A DNA stretch of 64,000 bases from Nitrobacter winogradskyi (GTDB lineage Bacteria > Pseudomonadota > Alphaproteobacteria > Rhizobiales > Xanthobacteraceae): NCBI RefSeq assembly GCF_006539545.1, contig NZ_BJNF01000002.1:1-64000 (forward strand), written 5' to 3'. The notes under the pieces are model-generated. The model made no database searches, had not been told where the DNA came from, and saw nothing but the letters and a program-made list of their open reading frames with translations. The number at the start of each line of letters is the position of its first letter. Position 1 is the first letter of the stretch. Below, piece after piece: positions 55,906-64,000 of the stretch. The translations under genes were made by a program, and so were the position numbers.

Positions 55906-56892
55906 GGTGCTCTCGATCGAGGCCGATCCTTTCTGGCTCCTCTCGGCGCTGAAAATCCAGACGAGTCCCCCGAGCGCGCCGACGACCAGAAAAACCGCGC
56001 CGTATAGCAGGGAGACATTGACGCCTTCGCCGGTCGCAAGCCCGGCATAGCCGAACGTCAGGGCCATGGACGCTTCGCGCACGCCCCATCCGGCGATCGA
56101 GATCGGCAGCATCGTGATGAGCATGACCGGTGGAACGAGCAGGAAAATCTCGCTGAAAAGGACGGGCGCGGCGATCGCCTTCACGACGCACCATGCGATC
56201 ACCACGGCGAGAAAATGGATGAGCAGCGACAGAAACGTAATTTTCGGCCAGCGTTCTCGATTGAAGATGGCGCGGCTGGTGATGACCGAGCAGGTGCGAA
56301 GATGGTGAACCGCCCGGATACGTCCGAGCCAGCGCCAGTGCAATCGACCGAGAAGCAGGAAGCCACCGGCGGCCGAAAGCGCAACAAGATCGACGAACAG
56401 CAGCGCCAGCCGACCTTGGGGATCATTGATGAGGCGTAAACTCCAGGGCAGGCTCGCGGCGATCAGCAGGCCGAGCGCGATCAGGCCGATCGCGCGGTCG
56501 ACGAAGATCGAATAGGCCGCCGCCCGCCAGCCAGCCGGGCCACGTCCGACCAGCCAGAGCCGCATGGCGTCGCCGCCGATCGACGAAGGCAGGGTCTGGT
56601 TGAAAAACGAGCCGATCATGCAATAGCGCACCGCCTGCGCGACCGAGAGGCTGGCGCCGCAGTCGGTGCTGATTTCCCGCCACCGCAGGGCGCTGGCGAA
56701 CACCTGCGACAGCGTGGCGGCAATGGCCAGCGCAATCCAGACGGCGCTGGTGAAACCAAGGCGAGAGAGCAGGTCGGAAATGTCGACCTTGCGAAGCGCA
56801 AGGTAAAGCAAGGCAGCCGAGATCAGTATTTTTGCCGTTGAAAGCAGGATCTGGCGCATTGCGCTTGTCTGTGCCGCGGTTAAGTTGGCCAT
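55903..56892 (-). CDS. LPG-synthase-like integral membrane protein (UPF0104)
   Basis: The 329-residue product has about eight membrane segments and resembles the flippase-like membrane domain of lysylphosphatidylglycerol synthase, with FNQTLPSSIGGDAMRLWLV (the conserved N-x-x-P-x-x-x-GG-D motif), DRAIGLIALGLL and PISIAGWGVREASM (the conserved G-x-G-x-R-E). Stand-alone forms are thought to move or modify lipids or to take part in polysaccharide export; none of this is proven here. ATG 56892 starts a compact MANLTAAQ leader; the upstream frame looks non-coding. Its stop comes from the adjacent repeat. Confidence 0.82.
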   Translation of the reverse strand: MANLTAAQTSAMRQILLSTAKILISAALLYLALRKVDISDLLSRLGFTSAVWIALAIAATLSQVFASALRWREISTDCGASLSVAQAVRYCMIGSFFNQTLPSSIGGDAMRLWLVGRGPAGWRAAAYSIFVDRAIGLIALGLLIAASLPWSLRLINDPQGRLALLFVDLVALSAAGGFLLLGRLHWRWLGRIRAVHHLRTCSVITSRAIFNRERWPKITFLSLLIHFLAVVIAWCVVKAIAAPVLFSEIFLLVPPVMLITMLPISIAGWGVREASMALTFGYAGLATGEGVNVSLLYGAVFLVVGALGGLVWIFSAERSQKGSASIEST

Positions 56893-57010
56893 CGGGCTCT
56901 TCAGGACTGGTGGATGTCCTGTCTTGGTATGGTTTTGGGTTGCCTCTGGCAACAGCCGCGCGCAGCAGGGTATTGCGGTCCCGCGATGCCGTGGATAACG
57001 AGACACGGCT

Positions 57011-57114
57011 GGAGCCTTTTCGCTTCTGATGGAATCAGGAGCGAGGCTCCAAGATTTTGATTTGACGCGTTTTCTTCACGCGAACCGGTACCTACTTCGA
57101 TCGAAAACGCTATA
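57011..57114. repeat. GGAGCC...CGCTATA composite palindrome
   Basis: It contains an imperfect hairpin GCTTCTGATGGAATCAGGAGC, then GACGCGTTTTCTTCACGCG and ACCGGTACCTACTTCGATCG. It mirrors 55801-55905, so the membrane-protein gene is bracketed by inverted copies. Confidence 0.65.
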
Positions 57115-57169
57115 ACCTCGCGAGCCGCGGCTCACCTTTCCCGAGCGGTCACATTTCTTGAGGAGCGAA

Positions 57170-58189
57170 ATGCCGGATCATCCGATATTGGTTACCGGCG
57201 CGGCGGGCTTCATCGGGTTTCACGTCGCTGGCCGACTCCTGAAACAGGGGCATCGGGTTGTCGGCATTGACAGTCTCAACGATTATTATGATCCCGCACT
57301 CAAGGAGTGCCGGCTTGCGATCCTGCGCGAGGATTCGCGCTTCCGTTTCGTCAAGGCCGATCTGGCCGATCGCGAGACGACGGCTGCCTTGTTCGCCGAA
57401 CATCCTCTTTCGGTCGTGCTCCATCTCGCCGCGCAGGCGGGGGTGCGATATTCGTTGCAAAATCCCCATGCCTACGTCGATTCCAACCTCACGGCTTTTG
57501 TGAACGTCCTTGAAGGATGTCGGCACGCCTCCTGTCCTCATTTGCTGTTTGCTTCGTCGTCCTCTGTTTACGGCGCCAACACAAAGCTTCCCTTTTCCGT
57601 TCATGACAATGTCGATCACCCGATCAGCCTCTATGCGGCGACGAAGAAGTCCAATGAACTGATGGCGCACGCTTACAGCCACCTCTACCGCATTCCGATG
57701 ACGGGATTGCGTTTTTTCACGGTCTATGGCCCGTGGTACCGGCCCGACATGGCGCTCTACAGGTTCGCCGATGCGATCGTCGCGGGGCAGCCGATCAAGC
57801 TGTTCAACCATGGCAACATGCAGCGGGATTTCACCTTCGTCGATGACGTGGTGGAAGCCGTTGTCCGCCTGATCGATCGCGCGCCACAGGCTCATGCAAG
57901 CTGGCCGGGCGATGCCCCGGATGCGGGGACCAGTTCGGCGCCATGGCGAATCTACAATATCGGCAACAACAAGCCGGCGGAGTTGATGGGCGTCGTCGCC
58001 CTTCTGGAGAAAGCGCTCGGACGGCCCGCGCAAAAGGAGTTGCTGCCGATGCAACCCGGCGACGTACAGGCGACATTTGCTGATATCGATGACCTCACCC
58101 GTGACGTCGGTTTCCGTCCCTCGACGTCGCTGGAAGATGGTATCCATCGTTTTGCCGGCTGGTATTGTCGGTATCATCGGGTCAATTGA
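57170..58189 (+). CDS. UDP-glucuronate 4-epimerase
   Basis: The 339-residue product has LVTGAAGFIGFHVAGRLL (about 7-24), GIDSLNDYYDPALK (about 34-47), HLAAQAGVRYSL (about 84-95), the catalytic SSSSVYG and Tyr/Lys in YAATKKSNELM, and MQPGDVQATFADID (about 295-308), a set typical of UDP-GlcA epimerases giving UDP-galacturonate. ATG 57170 follows GAGGAG. UDP-GalA could feed LPS core or exopolysaccharide. GalE activity on other sugars cannot be ruled out. Confidence 0.88.
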   Translation: MPDHPILVTGAAGFIGFHVAGRLLKQGHRVVGIDSLNDYYDPALKECRLAILREDSRFRFVKADLADRETTAALFAEHPLSVVLHLAAQAGVRYSLQNPHAYVDSNLTAFVNVLEGCRHASCPHLLFASSSSVYGANTKLPFSVHDNVDHPISLYAATKKSNELMAHAYSHLYRIPMTGLRFFTVYGPWYRPDMALYRFADAIVAGQPIKLFNHGNMQRDFTFVDDVVEAVVRLIDRAPQAHASWPGDAPDAGTSSAPWRIYNIGNNKPAELMGVVALLEKALGRPAQKELLPMQPGDVQATFADIDDLTRDVGFRPSTSLEDGIHRFAGWYCRYHRVN

Positions 58190-58345
58190 TGCGGCTATCG
58201 GGGTTTCCATGATCCGATCGCGTGCTTTCGTCGGAAAGCTTGTGGCGTCCCTTCGATCCGGGTTCGCATCGAAATGGCTGGATTTAAGGATCGATCTGCG
58301 TACGTCGGGATCGGGATGGACAAATCGGCATGTGGAGATGGTGTT

Positions 58346-59758
58346 GTGAGTGAGCGTGTCGTCCCGCTCATCATGTGCGGCGGCGCGGGAACCCGGTTGT
58401 GGCCAGCCTCGCGGGAGGGGCGTCCGAAGCAGTTTCTGCCGCTGTTCGGGCCGCGTTCGACGTTTCAGGATACGCTGAGACGAGTTTCCGACCCTGTTCT
58501 GTTCGACCGGCCGATCGTGGTCACCAACGCCGCCTATCGGTTCATGGTGCTTGAACAGCTTGCGGAAATCGGGCTTGAAGCGGACATCCTGCTGGAGCCG
58601 GCACGTCGCGATTCCGGGCCGGCGATCGCCGCCGGAGCCGCTTTCGCGCAGATGCGCAACAGCGAGGCGGTCGTGCTCGCGCTTGCCGCGGATCACGTTG
58701 TCCGCGACACTCAGGCGTTCGTCTCCGCCTGCCGCCAGGGATTAGCCGCCGCCAATGGCGGCCGCATCATGACCTTCGGCGTCCGGCCGCAGCGTCCGGC
58801 GACGGAATACGGTTATATCAACCCTGGTCCGGCGATTGCGGGCGAGGTGCGAGAGGTGACGACGTTCGTGGAAAAGCCCGATCCGCAAACCGCCGCCGGC
58901 TACCTTGACGCGGGGTATCTCTGGAACAGCGGCAACTTCATGTTTCGCGCGGCGGTTCTGCTGGATGAGTATCGCCATGTCGATCCGGACAGCGTCGCCG
59001 CTGTGACCGACGCGGTATCCCGTGCCGGCCGGGATCTGGGCTTCGTCATCCTCGATCCGGAATCTTTTTCGAAAGCGCGGGCGATTTCGATCGATTACGC
59101 CGTCATGGAAAAGACCGCTCATGCCGCCGTGGTGCCGGTGGATTGCGGCTGGTCGGACGTCGGATCGTGGCATGCGGTTTGGGAGTTGTCGGAGAAGGAC
59201 GGGCAGGGCAATGCGGCCCAGGGGATCGCCGTGTTCGAGGACTCCCGCAACTGTAATGTCGCGACCGATAAAGCGCTGGTCGCGCTGGAAGGCGTCGACG
59301 ATCTCGTTGTGGTCGCCACGCAGGATGCCGTGCTGGTGTCGCGCCAGAAGGACGCCAACGGGTTGAAACGTCTGGTTACGAAATTGAAGAGCCTGGCTCC
59401 ACACGTCACGGACGAACATCTGCGGGTCCACAGGCCCTGGGGCGCTTACCAGTCGATTGACAGGGGCGAGCGGCATCAGGTCAAGCGCATCACCGTGAAG
59501 GCCGGCGACCGGCTGTCGCTGCAAAAACATCACCATCGCTCGGAGCACTGGATCGTGGTGCGCGGCACGGCGAGGGTGACGGTCGACGATCTTGTCAAAA
59601 TCGTGCACGAGAACGAGTCGATCTATATCCCGATCGGAGCCGTCCACCGGCTGGAGAACCCGGGCAAGATCCCGCTGGAACTGATCGAAGTGCAGACCGG
59701 AAGCTATCTCGGCGACGACGATATCGTGCGGATCGAGGATGATTACCGGCGAAACTGA
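58346..59758 (+). CDS. manC: Mannose-1-P guanylyltransferase / mannose-6-P isomerase
   Basis: The bifunctional type II enzyme makes mannose 6-phosphate and GDP-mannose. The product (470 aa from GTG 58346) has the nucleotidyl motif CGGAGTRLWPASREGRPKQF, VEKPDPQTA, and a C-terminal cupin isomerase with RPWGAYQSID and QKHHHRSEHWIVVRGTA holding the metal-binding residues. GTG 58346 has GGAG eight bases upstream; ATG 58316 or 58274 would add 10 or 24 residues of doubtful sequence. It fits the surrounding polysaccharide genes. Confidence 0.9.
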   Translation: MSERVVPLIMCGGAGTRLWPASREGRPKQFLPLFGPRSTFQDTLRRVSDPVLFDRPIVVTNAAYRFMVLEQLAEIGLEADILLEPARRDSGPAIAAGAAFAQMRNSEAVVLALAADHVVRDTQAFVSACRQGLAAANGGRIMTFGVRPQRPATEYGYINPGPAIAGEVREVTTFVEKPDPQTAAGYLDAGYLWNSGNFMFRAAVLLDEYRHVDPDSVAAVTDAVSRAGRDLGFVILDPESFSKARAISIDYAVMEKTAHAAVVPVDCGWSDVGSWHAVWELSEKDGQGNAAQGIAVFEDSRNCNVATDKALVALEGVDDLVVVATQDAVLVSRQKDANGLKRLVTKLKSLAPHVTDEHLRVHRPWGAYQSIDRGERHQVKRITVKAGDRLSLQKHHHRSEHWIVVRGTARVTVDDLVKIVHENESIYIPIGAVHRLENPGKIPLELIEVQTGSYLGDDDIVRIEDDYRRN

Positions 59759-59978
59759 GCTACGGCACGGGAGCCGAATCGGTTAATCTGTGGATACGTT
59801 TTCCAGGCTCTGTCCGTTGACCCGCTCATCGTTCTACCGGTCAGAATGTCATGTAATTCTTTGAATCAAAACGTGTTGGGATTGTTGCTCCTCTAATCGC
59901 CTCTGTCGTTATGGCGTGCTAGAGAGAGCGTGCGGTCGGGTTCGGGGGTGCCTAGGCTGTCGGTTTTTGGGGTACCTG

Positions 59979-61046
59979 ATGAGTTCCAAGCCATCTGCAC
60001 TGAAGGCATCTGCATTGAAACCTGCTGCATTGAAACCTGCTGCATTGAACACGGCTGCGGTGAAAGCTGCAGCGTCCGAACGTGCGCTGCGCGTCGGCGT
60101 GATCGGCGCAGGCGTCATGGGCAGCAATCACGGCCGTGTGCTGGCCGGTCTTCCGGGCGTCAGGCTCGTCGGCATCGTTGACCCCTTGCCCGGACACCGG
60201 GCCCGCGCGGCCGAGATGACCGGGTGCCGAACCTTCGGGACATTCGATGAACTGCTCGACGCAGGCGTCGACGCCGTGACCGTCGCCGCGCCGACACATC
60301 TTCATTGTGAACTGGCGCTGGCCTGTATCGCGCGCGGCGTTCATGTCCTGGTCGAGAAGCCGATCGCCTCGACGGTCGAGGAAGGATGCCAGATCGTCAC
60401 AGCGGCGCGCCGGGCTGGCTTGACCCTGATGGTCGGCCATGTCGAGCGTTTCAACCCGGCGGTCGCCGCCATCAAGCAGGCGATCAGGGGTGAGGACATT
60501 CTCTCGATCGCGATCACGCGTGTCGGGCCGTTTCCGCCGCGCATGTCGAATGTCGGCGTGGTGATCGACCTCGCCGTGCATGACATCGACCTGATCCGCT
60601 GGTTCACCGAATCCGAAATCGTCGACGTTCAGCCCCAGCTCTCCTGCGCGGTCGCTGAGCGGGAGGATATCGCGCTGCTTCAGTTCCGGACCGCATCCGG
60701 CGTTCTCGCGCACATCAATACGAACTGGCTGACGCCCTTCAAGGCCCGCAACGTCACGGTCGCAACCCGCGGCAAATATGTGATGGGCGATCTGCTGACC
60801 CGCCAGGTCACGGAATGTTTCGGTTTCCAGCCGGATGGCAGCTACTCCATGCGTCATCTTCCGGTCGGTCATGACGAACCCCTGCGGGCCGAACTGATCG
60901 CGTTTGTCGATGCGGTGCGTTCGGGCAAGGCTCCGGCCGTGGGCGGCGCCGAGGGCGTTGCGAGTCTCGAGATCGCGACCAGGTGCCTTCAGGATCAACC
61001 CCCCGTCGCTCCGCCGGTGCAGCCGCCGCGCCGCGCCGCCGGCTGA
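59979..61046 (+). CDS. gnnA: Gfo/Idh/MocA sugar-nucleotide dehydrogenase, GnnA/WbpB-like
   Basis: The 355-residue product has a Rossmann domain (GVIGAGVMGSNHGRVLAGLP) followed by EKPIAS and GHVERFNPAV typical of the family. With the aminotransferase next to it, it probably oxidises C3 of a UDP-GlcNAc-type sugar: GnnA in lipid A diaminoglucose synthesis, or WbpB/WlbA in an O-antigen sugar pathway. The N-terminal 35 residues are an Ala/Lys/Pro-rich tail made of 15-base repeats (SALKASALKPAALKPAALN). The start ATG 59979 has GGGG upstream. The choice of GnnA rests on known lipid A chemistry of this bacterial group. Confidence 0.7.
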   Translation: MSSKPSALKASALKPAALKPAALNTAAVKAAASERALRVGVIGAGVMGSNHGRVLAGLPGVRLVGIVDPLPGHRARAAEMTGCRTFGTFDELLDAGVDAVTVAAPTHLHCELALACIARGVHVLVEKPIASTVEEGCQIVTAARRAGLTLMVGHVERFNPAVAAIKQAIRGEDILSIAITRVGPFPPRMSNVGVVIDLAVHDIDLIRWFTESEIVDVQPQLSCAVAEREDIALLQFRTASGVLAHINTNWLTPFKARNVTVATRGKYVMGDLLTRQVTECFGFQPDGSYSMRHLPVGHDEPLRAELIAFVDAVRSGKAPAVGGAEGVASLEIATRCLQDQPPVAPPVQPPRRAAG

Positions 61047-61061
61047 TCGTCCGGAGAACAG

Positions 61062-62210
61062 ATGCAGCAACACATGCCTTCACCGGCGATTTCATTCATC
61101 GACGTCGCCGAACAGCGCCGTCGCCTGGGCAAACGTATCGACGAGGCCGTAACGGGTGTGCTGACGCATTGTCAGTTCATCAACGGTCCGGAGGTCGCAC
61201 GTCTGGAGGCCGATCTTGCGGCTTTCAGCGGCGCGAAGCACGTGGTGGCCTGCGCGAGCGGCACCGATGCGCTGTTGATGGTGCTGCTGGCGAAAAGCGT
61301 CGGCCCCGGCGACGCGGTCATTTGTCCGACATTCACGTTCTGCGCGACAGGCGAGGTCGTAGCGCTGCTCGGGGCGACACCCGTGTTTGTCGATGTTGAT
61401 GAGACAACCTTCAATATCGACATCGCTTCGCTCAAGAACGGCATCGCCGTCGCGAAAAGCCAGGGTCTCAGGCCTCGGGCCATCATTCCCGTCGACCTGT
61501 TCGGTCAGCCCGCGGACCATGATGCGATCGCGGCGGTCGCCGCGGCCGAGGGGCTGTTCGTTCTGGACGACGCCGCGCAGGGTTTCGGCGCGAGCTACAA
61601 AGGGCGGCGGCTGGGCAGGTTCGGGCTTGCGACCGCGACCAGTTTCTTCCCCGCCAAGCCTCTCGGCTGCTATGGCGACGGCGGAGCGATCTTCACCGAC
61701 GATACTGAGTTGGCCGAAACGTTACGCAGCGTTCGCGTGCATGGTCAGGGATCTGACAAGTACGACAACGTGCGGCTGGGACTTACGGGCCGCATTGATA
61801 CCATGCAGGCGGCCATCCTGATCGAGAAACTCAAGATATTCCCTGACGAGATCGCCGCGCGGGATGCGGTCGCAAGACGTTACAATGAAGCGCTCGGGCA
61901 GGTTGTCATCGTGCCTCGTGTGGCGCCGGATTGCACCTCGGTATGGGCGCAGTACACGATCAGGGCGCCGAACGGGAGTCGCGATGCGTTGGCGTCGGCG
62001 CTAAAGGCGCAGGGCATTCCGACCGCGATCTATTATCCGAGGTCGCTGCATCAACAGACCGCCTATCGGAGCTTTCCGGTCGCGGCCGGCGGCCTTGCGG
62101 TCAGCGAAAGGCTGTCGACCGAGGTGATCAGCCTGCCGATGCACCCCTATCTCGATGAATCGACTCAGGACCGGATCATCGAGGCTGTGCGCGCCGCGCT
62201 TCCGAACTGA
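61062..62210 (+). CDS. gnnB: DegT/DnrJ/EryC1 sugar aminotransferase, GnnB/WbpE-like
   Basis: The 382-residue PLP enzyme has ACASGTDALLMVL, the cofactor-stacking region PTFTFCATGEVVALLG, DDAAQGFGASYKGRRLG and the Schiff-base lysine in SFFPAKPLGCYGDGGAI. It should aminate the 3-keto sugar made by the preceding dehydrogenase, giving UDP-GlcNAc3N. It begins 15 bases after that gene behind GGAGAA, and murJ follows after 43 bases. Family assignment is firm; the substrate is inferred. Confidence 0.8.
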   Translation: MQQHMPSPAISFIDVAEQRRRLGKRIDEAVTGVLTHCQFINGPEVARLEADLAAFSGAKHVVACASGTDALLMVLLAKSVGPGDAVICPTFTFCATGEVVALLGATPVFVDVDETTFNIDIASLKNGIAVAKSQGLRPRAIIPVDLFGQPADHDAIAAVAAAEGLFVLDDAAQGFGASYKGRRLGRFGLATATSFFPAKPLGCYGDGGAIFTDDTELAETLRSVRVHGQGSDKYDNVRLGLTGRIDTMQAAILIEKLKIFPDEIAARDAVARRYNEALGQVVIVPRVAPDCTSVWAQYTIRAPNGSRDALASALKAQGIPTAIYYPRSLHQQTAYRSFPVAAGGLAVSERLSTEVISLPMHPYLDESTQDRIIEAVRAALPN

Positions 62211-62253
62211 TTCCGGCATTTTGCGCGGCAGGGCTATCCTGTAGAAACGCCGG

Positions 62254-63780
62254 ATGCTTGGACGCATTTTCACCGTCGGCGGTTATACGCTGCTATCCCG
62301 AATCACGGGGTTCGCGCGCGACATCATGCTCGCGGCAATTCTTGGCGCGGGGCCGGTCGCGGATGCTTTCTTCGTGGCGCTGCGATTACCCAATCATTTC
62401 CGGGCGATTTTCGCCGAAGGCGCTTTCAACGCCGCATTCGTGCCCGCTTACGCGCATGTCTCCGGCGGTGGCCCGGCTTCCGCGAAATTGTTCGCCAGCC
62501 GCATCTTCACGCTGCTGTTGTTGTCGCAGATGGTCCTGCTGGCGATCGCCTGGCTGTTCATGCCGCAGGTTATCGCTCTACTGGCGCCCGGTTTCGTTGA
62601 CGACCCGGCTCGCGGCGAACTCGCCGTTTCGCTGACGCGGATCACCTTTCCCTATCTGCTGCTGATCACGCTGGTGACGCTGTATGGCGGGATGCTGAAC
62701 GTCATGCACCGCTTCGCCAGTGCTGCGGCCGCTCCGATCCTGCTCAACCTGTCGATGATGATGGCCTTGGCGCTCGCGGCCTTTTTTCCGAGCGCCGGGC
62801 ACGCGGCGGCCTGGGGCGTGCTTCTCTCCGGGTTCCTGCAATATTTTCTGTTGGCGGCGGACGCCGCGCGTCACGGCCTGATGCCACGGCTGACACGTCC
62901 GACGCTGGACGCCGACGTGCGTGGTTTCTTTCGCGCGCTCGGGCCCGCGACCGTGGGCTCCATGGGAACGCAACTGGCGATGTTCGCCGATACCATCATC
63001 GCCACCTTTCTCCCGGTCGGCGCCTTGTCGGCGCTGTATTACGCCGACCGGCTGAATCAACTGCCGGTCGGGGTGATCGGCATCGCCATCGGCACCGTGC
63101 TGCTGCCGGAAATGTCGCGGCGGATCACGGGCGGCGATCTTGCGGGCGCGATGGCGTCGCAGCGCCGGGCGTTCGAATTCTCGCTGCTGTTTTCGATTCC
63201 GTTCATTGCGGCGTTTCTCACCGTGCCTGATGTCATCATGCGGGCGATGTTCGCGCGCGGCGCTTTTTCGGCGGCGGATGCGGCGGCCGCCGGCGCGACG
63301 CTCGCCGCCTACGCCGTCGGTCTCATCCCCTTCGTTCTGATCCGGAGCGCGGTGGCCACCTTCTACGCGCGCAAGAATACCGCGACGCCGGTGAAGGCCT
63401 CGCTTACCGGGCTCGGAGTCAATCTCGTGCTCAAGTTGGCTTTGATGGGCTCTCTGGCGCAGGTCGGCCTGGCGCTCGCCACCGCGGCGGGCGCCTGGAT
63501 CAACCTGCTGCTCGTGCTCGGGTTTGCGGTACGGGCGGGTTACATCGAGATCGGTCGTCCGCTGCTGATCTCGCTCGGCAGGTTCCTGATCGCCGGCGCG
63601 ATGCTCGCAGCGGCGCTGTGGTTGACGGCGCACTTCGCCTCCGGGCAATTCGCGCATTGGAGCGTGATGCGCGACGAAGCGGCGCTCGGGGTGCTGATGG
63701 TGGTCGGAACTATCGTTTATGCCGGTGCGATTCTGATGCTGTTCGGCCTGCGCTGGCTGAAATCGCTGGTGCGGGGTTAG
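62254..63780 (+). CDS. murJ: Lipid II flippase MurJ
   Basis: MurJ (MviN) moves lipid II across the inner membrane. The 508-residue product has about 14 membrane segments and the family motifs GYTLLSRITGFARDIMLA (about 7-24), FFVALRLPNHFRAIFAEGAF (about 36-55, with the essential Arg residues) and PVGVIGIAIGTVLLPEMSR. The frame is complete. It lies at the end of a possible gnnA-gnnB-murJ transcript. No clear terminator follows. Confidence 0.95.
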   Translation: MLGRIFTVGGYTLLSRITGFARDIMLAAILGAGPVADAFFVALRLPNHFRAIFAEGAFNAAFVPAYAHVSGGGPASAKLFASRIFTLLLLSQMVLLAIAWLFMPQVIALLAPGFVDDPARGELAVSLTRITFPYLLLITLVTLYGGMLNVMHRFASAAAAPILLNLSMMMALALAAFFPSAGHAAAWGVLLSGFLQYFLLAADAARHGLMPRLTRPTLDADVRGFFRALGPATVGSMGTQLAMFADTIIATFLPVGALSALYYADRLNQLPVGVIGIAIGTVLLPEMSRRITGGDLAGAMASQRRAFEFSLLFSIPFIAAFLTVPDVIMRAMFARGAFSAADAAAAGATLAAYAVGLIPFVLIRSAVATFYARKNTATPVKASLTGLGVNLVLKLALMGSLAQVGLALATAAGAWINLLLVLGFAVRAGYIEIGRPLLISLGRFLIAGAMLAAALWLTAHFASGQFAHWSVMRDEAALGVLMVVGTIVYAGAILMLFGLRWLKSLVRG

Positions 63781-63870
63781 CGACCGTTTCAGCGGGCCGC
63801 GCGAACATTGTGCTTGGTGGTGTTCCGCTGCATTATTGTGATCATCCGGGAATATAGCTTGGAGTTCCCA

Positions 63871-64000
63871 TGGCTCCCGTCAAAGTGGCTCCCGTCAAGT
63901 TCGGCATGGGCCAGAGCGTCCGGCGCAAGGAAGATGACGCCTTCATTCGCGGCAAGGGGCGTTATACCGACGATCACGCGCCGCCCGATGCCCTGCATGC
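63871..64000 (+). CDS. CoxL/xanthine-dehydrogenase-type molybdopterin subunit (5' end only)
   Basis: The frame starts at ATG 63871 behind GGAG and runs off the window. The visible product begins MAPVKVAPVKFGMGQSVRRK and continues with IRGKGRYTDDHAPPDALHA, the typical start of the large molybdopterin-binding subunit of form II CO dehydrogenase / aldehyde oxidase-like enzymes. Only 43 residues are visible, so active-site type and substrate cannot be judged. The first codons hold a small tandem duplication (GTGGCTCCCGTCAA). Confidence 0.75.

Noticed and set aside
59760-59978. Possible tRNA or small RNA before the dehydrogenase gene
   Set aside because: No cloverleaf, T-loop motif or terminator could be made out.

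Overview
The window looks like a chromosomal segment of an alphaproteobacterium of the Bradyrhizobium / Rhodopseudomonas / Nitrobacter group (Nitrobacteraceae), possibly Nitrobacter. The reasons are: a FixL whose haem histidine and regulatory arginine fall at residues 200 and 220 as in Bradyrhizobium japonicum FixL; a FixJ and a FixK2-like regulator beside it; an FtsZ with a very long C-terminal linker; the gene order of the division cluster; and a dense set of short palindromic repeats of the kind that litter these genomes. The genus is an inference; no 16S gene is present.

Bases 1-16,000 are an accessory, stress and oxygen-sensing region. It holds a CBS-BON protein, a universal stress protein, glucokinase, a lone receiver protein, fixL-fixJ, a CBS-pair protein, a small cytochrome c, a second universal stress protein, a FixK/FNR-family regulator, several small hypothetical genes, a CsbD-like protein and an N-acetylmuramoyl-L-alanine amidase. 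FixK/FNR-type palindromes lie in front of the two stress proteins and the cytochrome, so these genes probably form a low-oxygen regulon under FixLJ-FixK.

Bases 16,495-36,482 are the dcw (division and cell wall) cluster: rsmH, ftsL, ftsI, murE, murF, mraY, murD, ftsW, murG, murC, [antisense GIY-YIG nuclease], murB, ddl, ftsQ, ftsA, ftsZ. lpxC, bamD, recN and ligA follow. The products make UDP-MurNAc-pentapeptide, lipid II and the divisome. No mraZ is seen at the head of the cluster. Several intergenic gaps hold CTAG-bounded hairpin repeats, one of them touching the mraY ribosome-binding site.

Bases 43,440-63,780 are mostly envelope carbohydrate genes. After a fumarylacetoacetase-family hydrolase come an MsbA-like ABC exporter, galE, the heptose pathway and heptosyltransferases (waaC, gmhB, gmhA, waaF, hldD, hldE), a FlaA1/CapD-type nucleotide-sugar dehydratase, an LPG-synthase-like membrane protein, a UDP-glucuronate epimerase and manC. 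An oxidoreductase/aminotransferase pair follows that fits gnnA-gnnB (diamino-glucose for lipid A), and then murJ. The window ends inside a CoxL-type molybdopterin subunit gene.

The most unusual signal lies between the genes. Two families of palindromes have arms that change in concert: CTAG-bounded hairpins, and palindromes with a GTGGNNACCGG-like centre. The second family supplies the stop codon of at least four genes and the C-terminal tail of MurB. No tRNA, rRNA, CRISPR array, insertion sequence or prophage was recognised.
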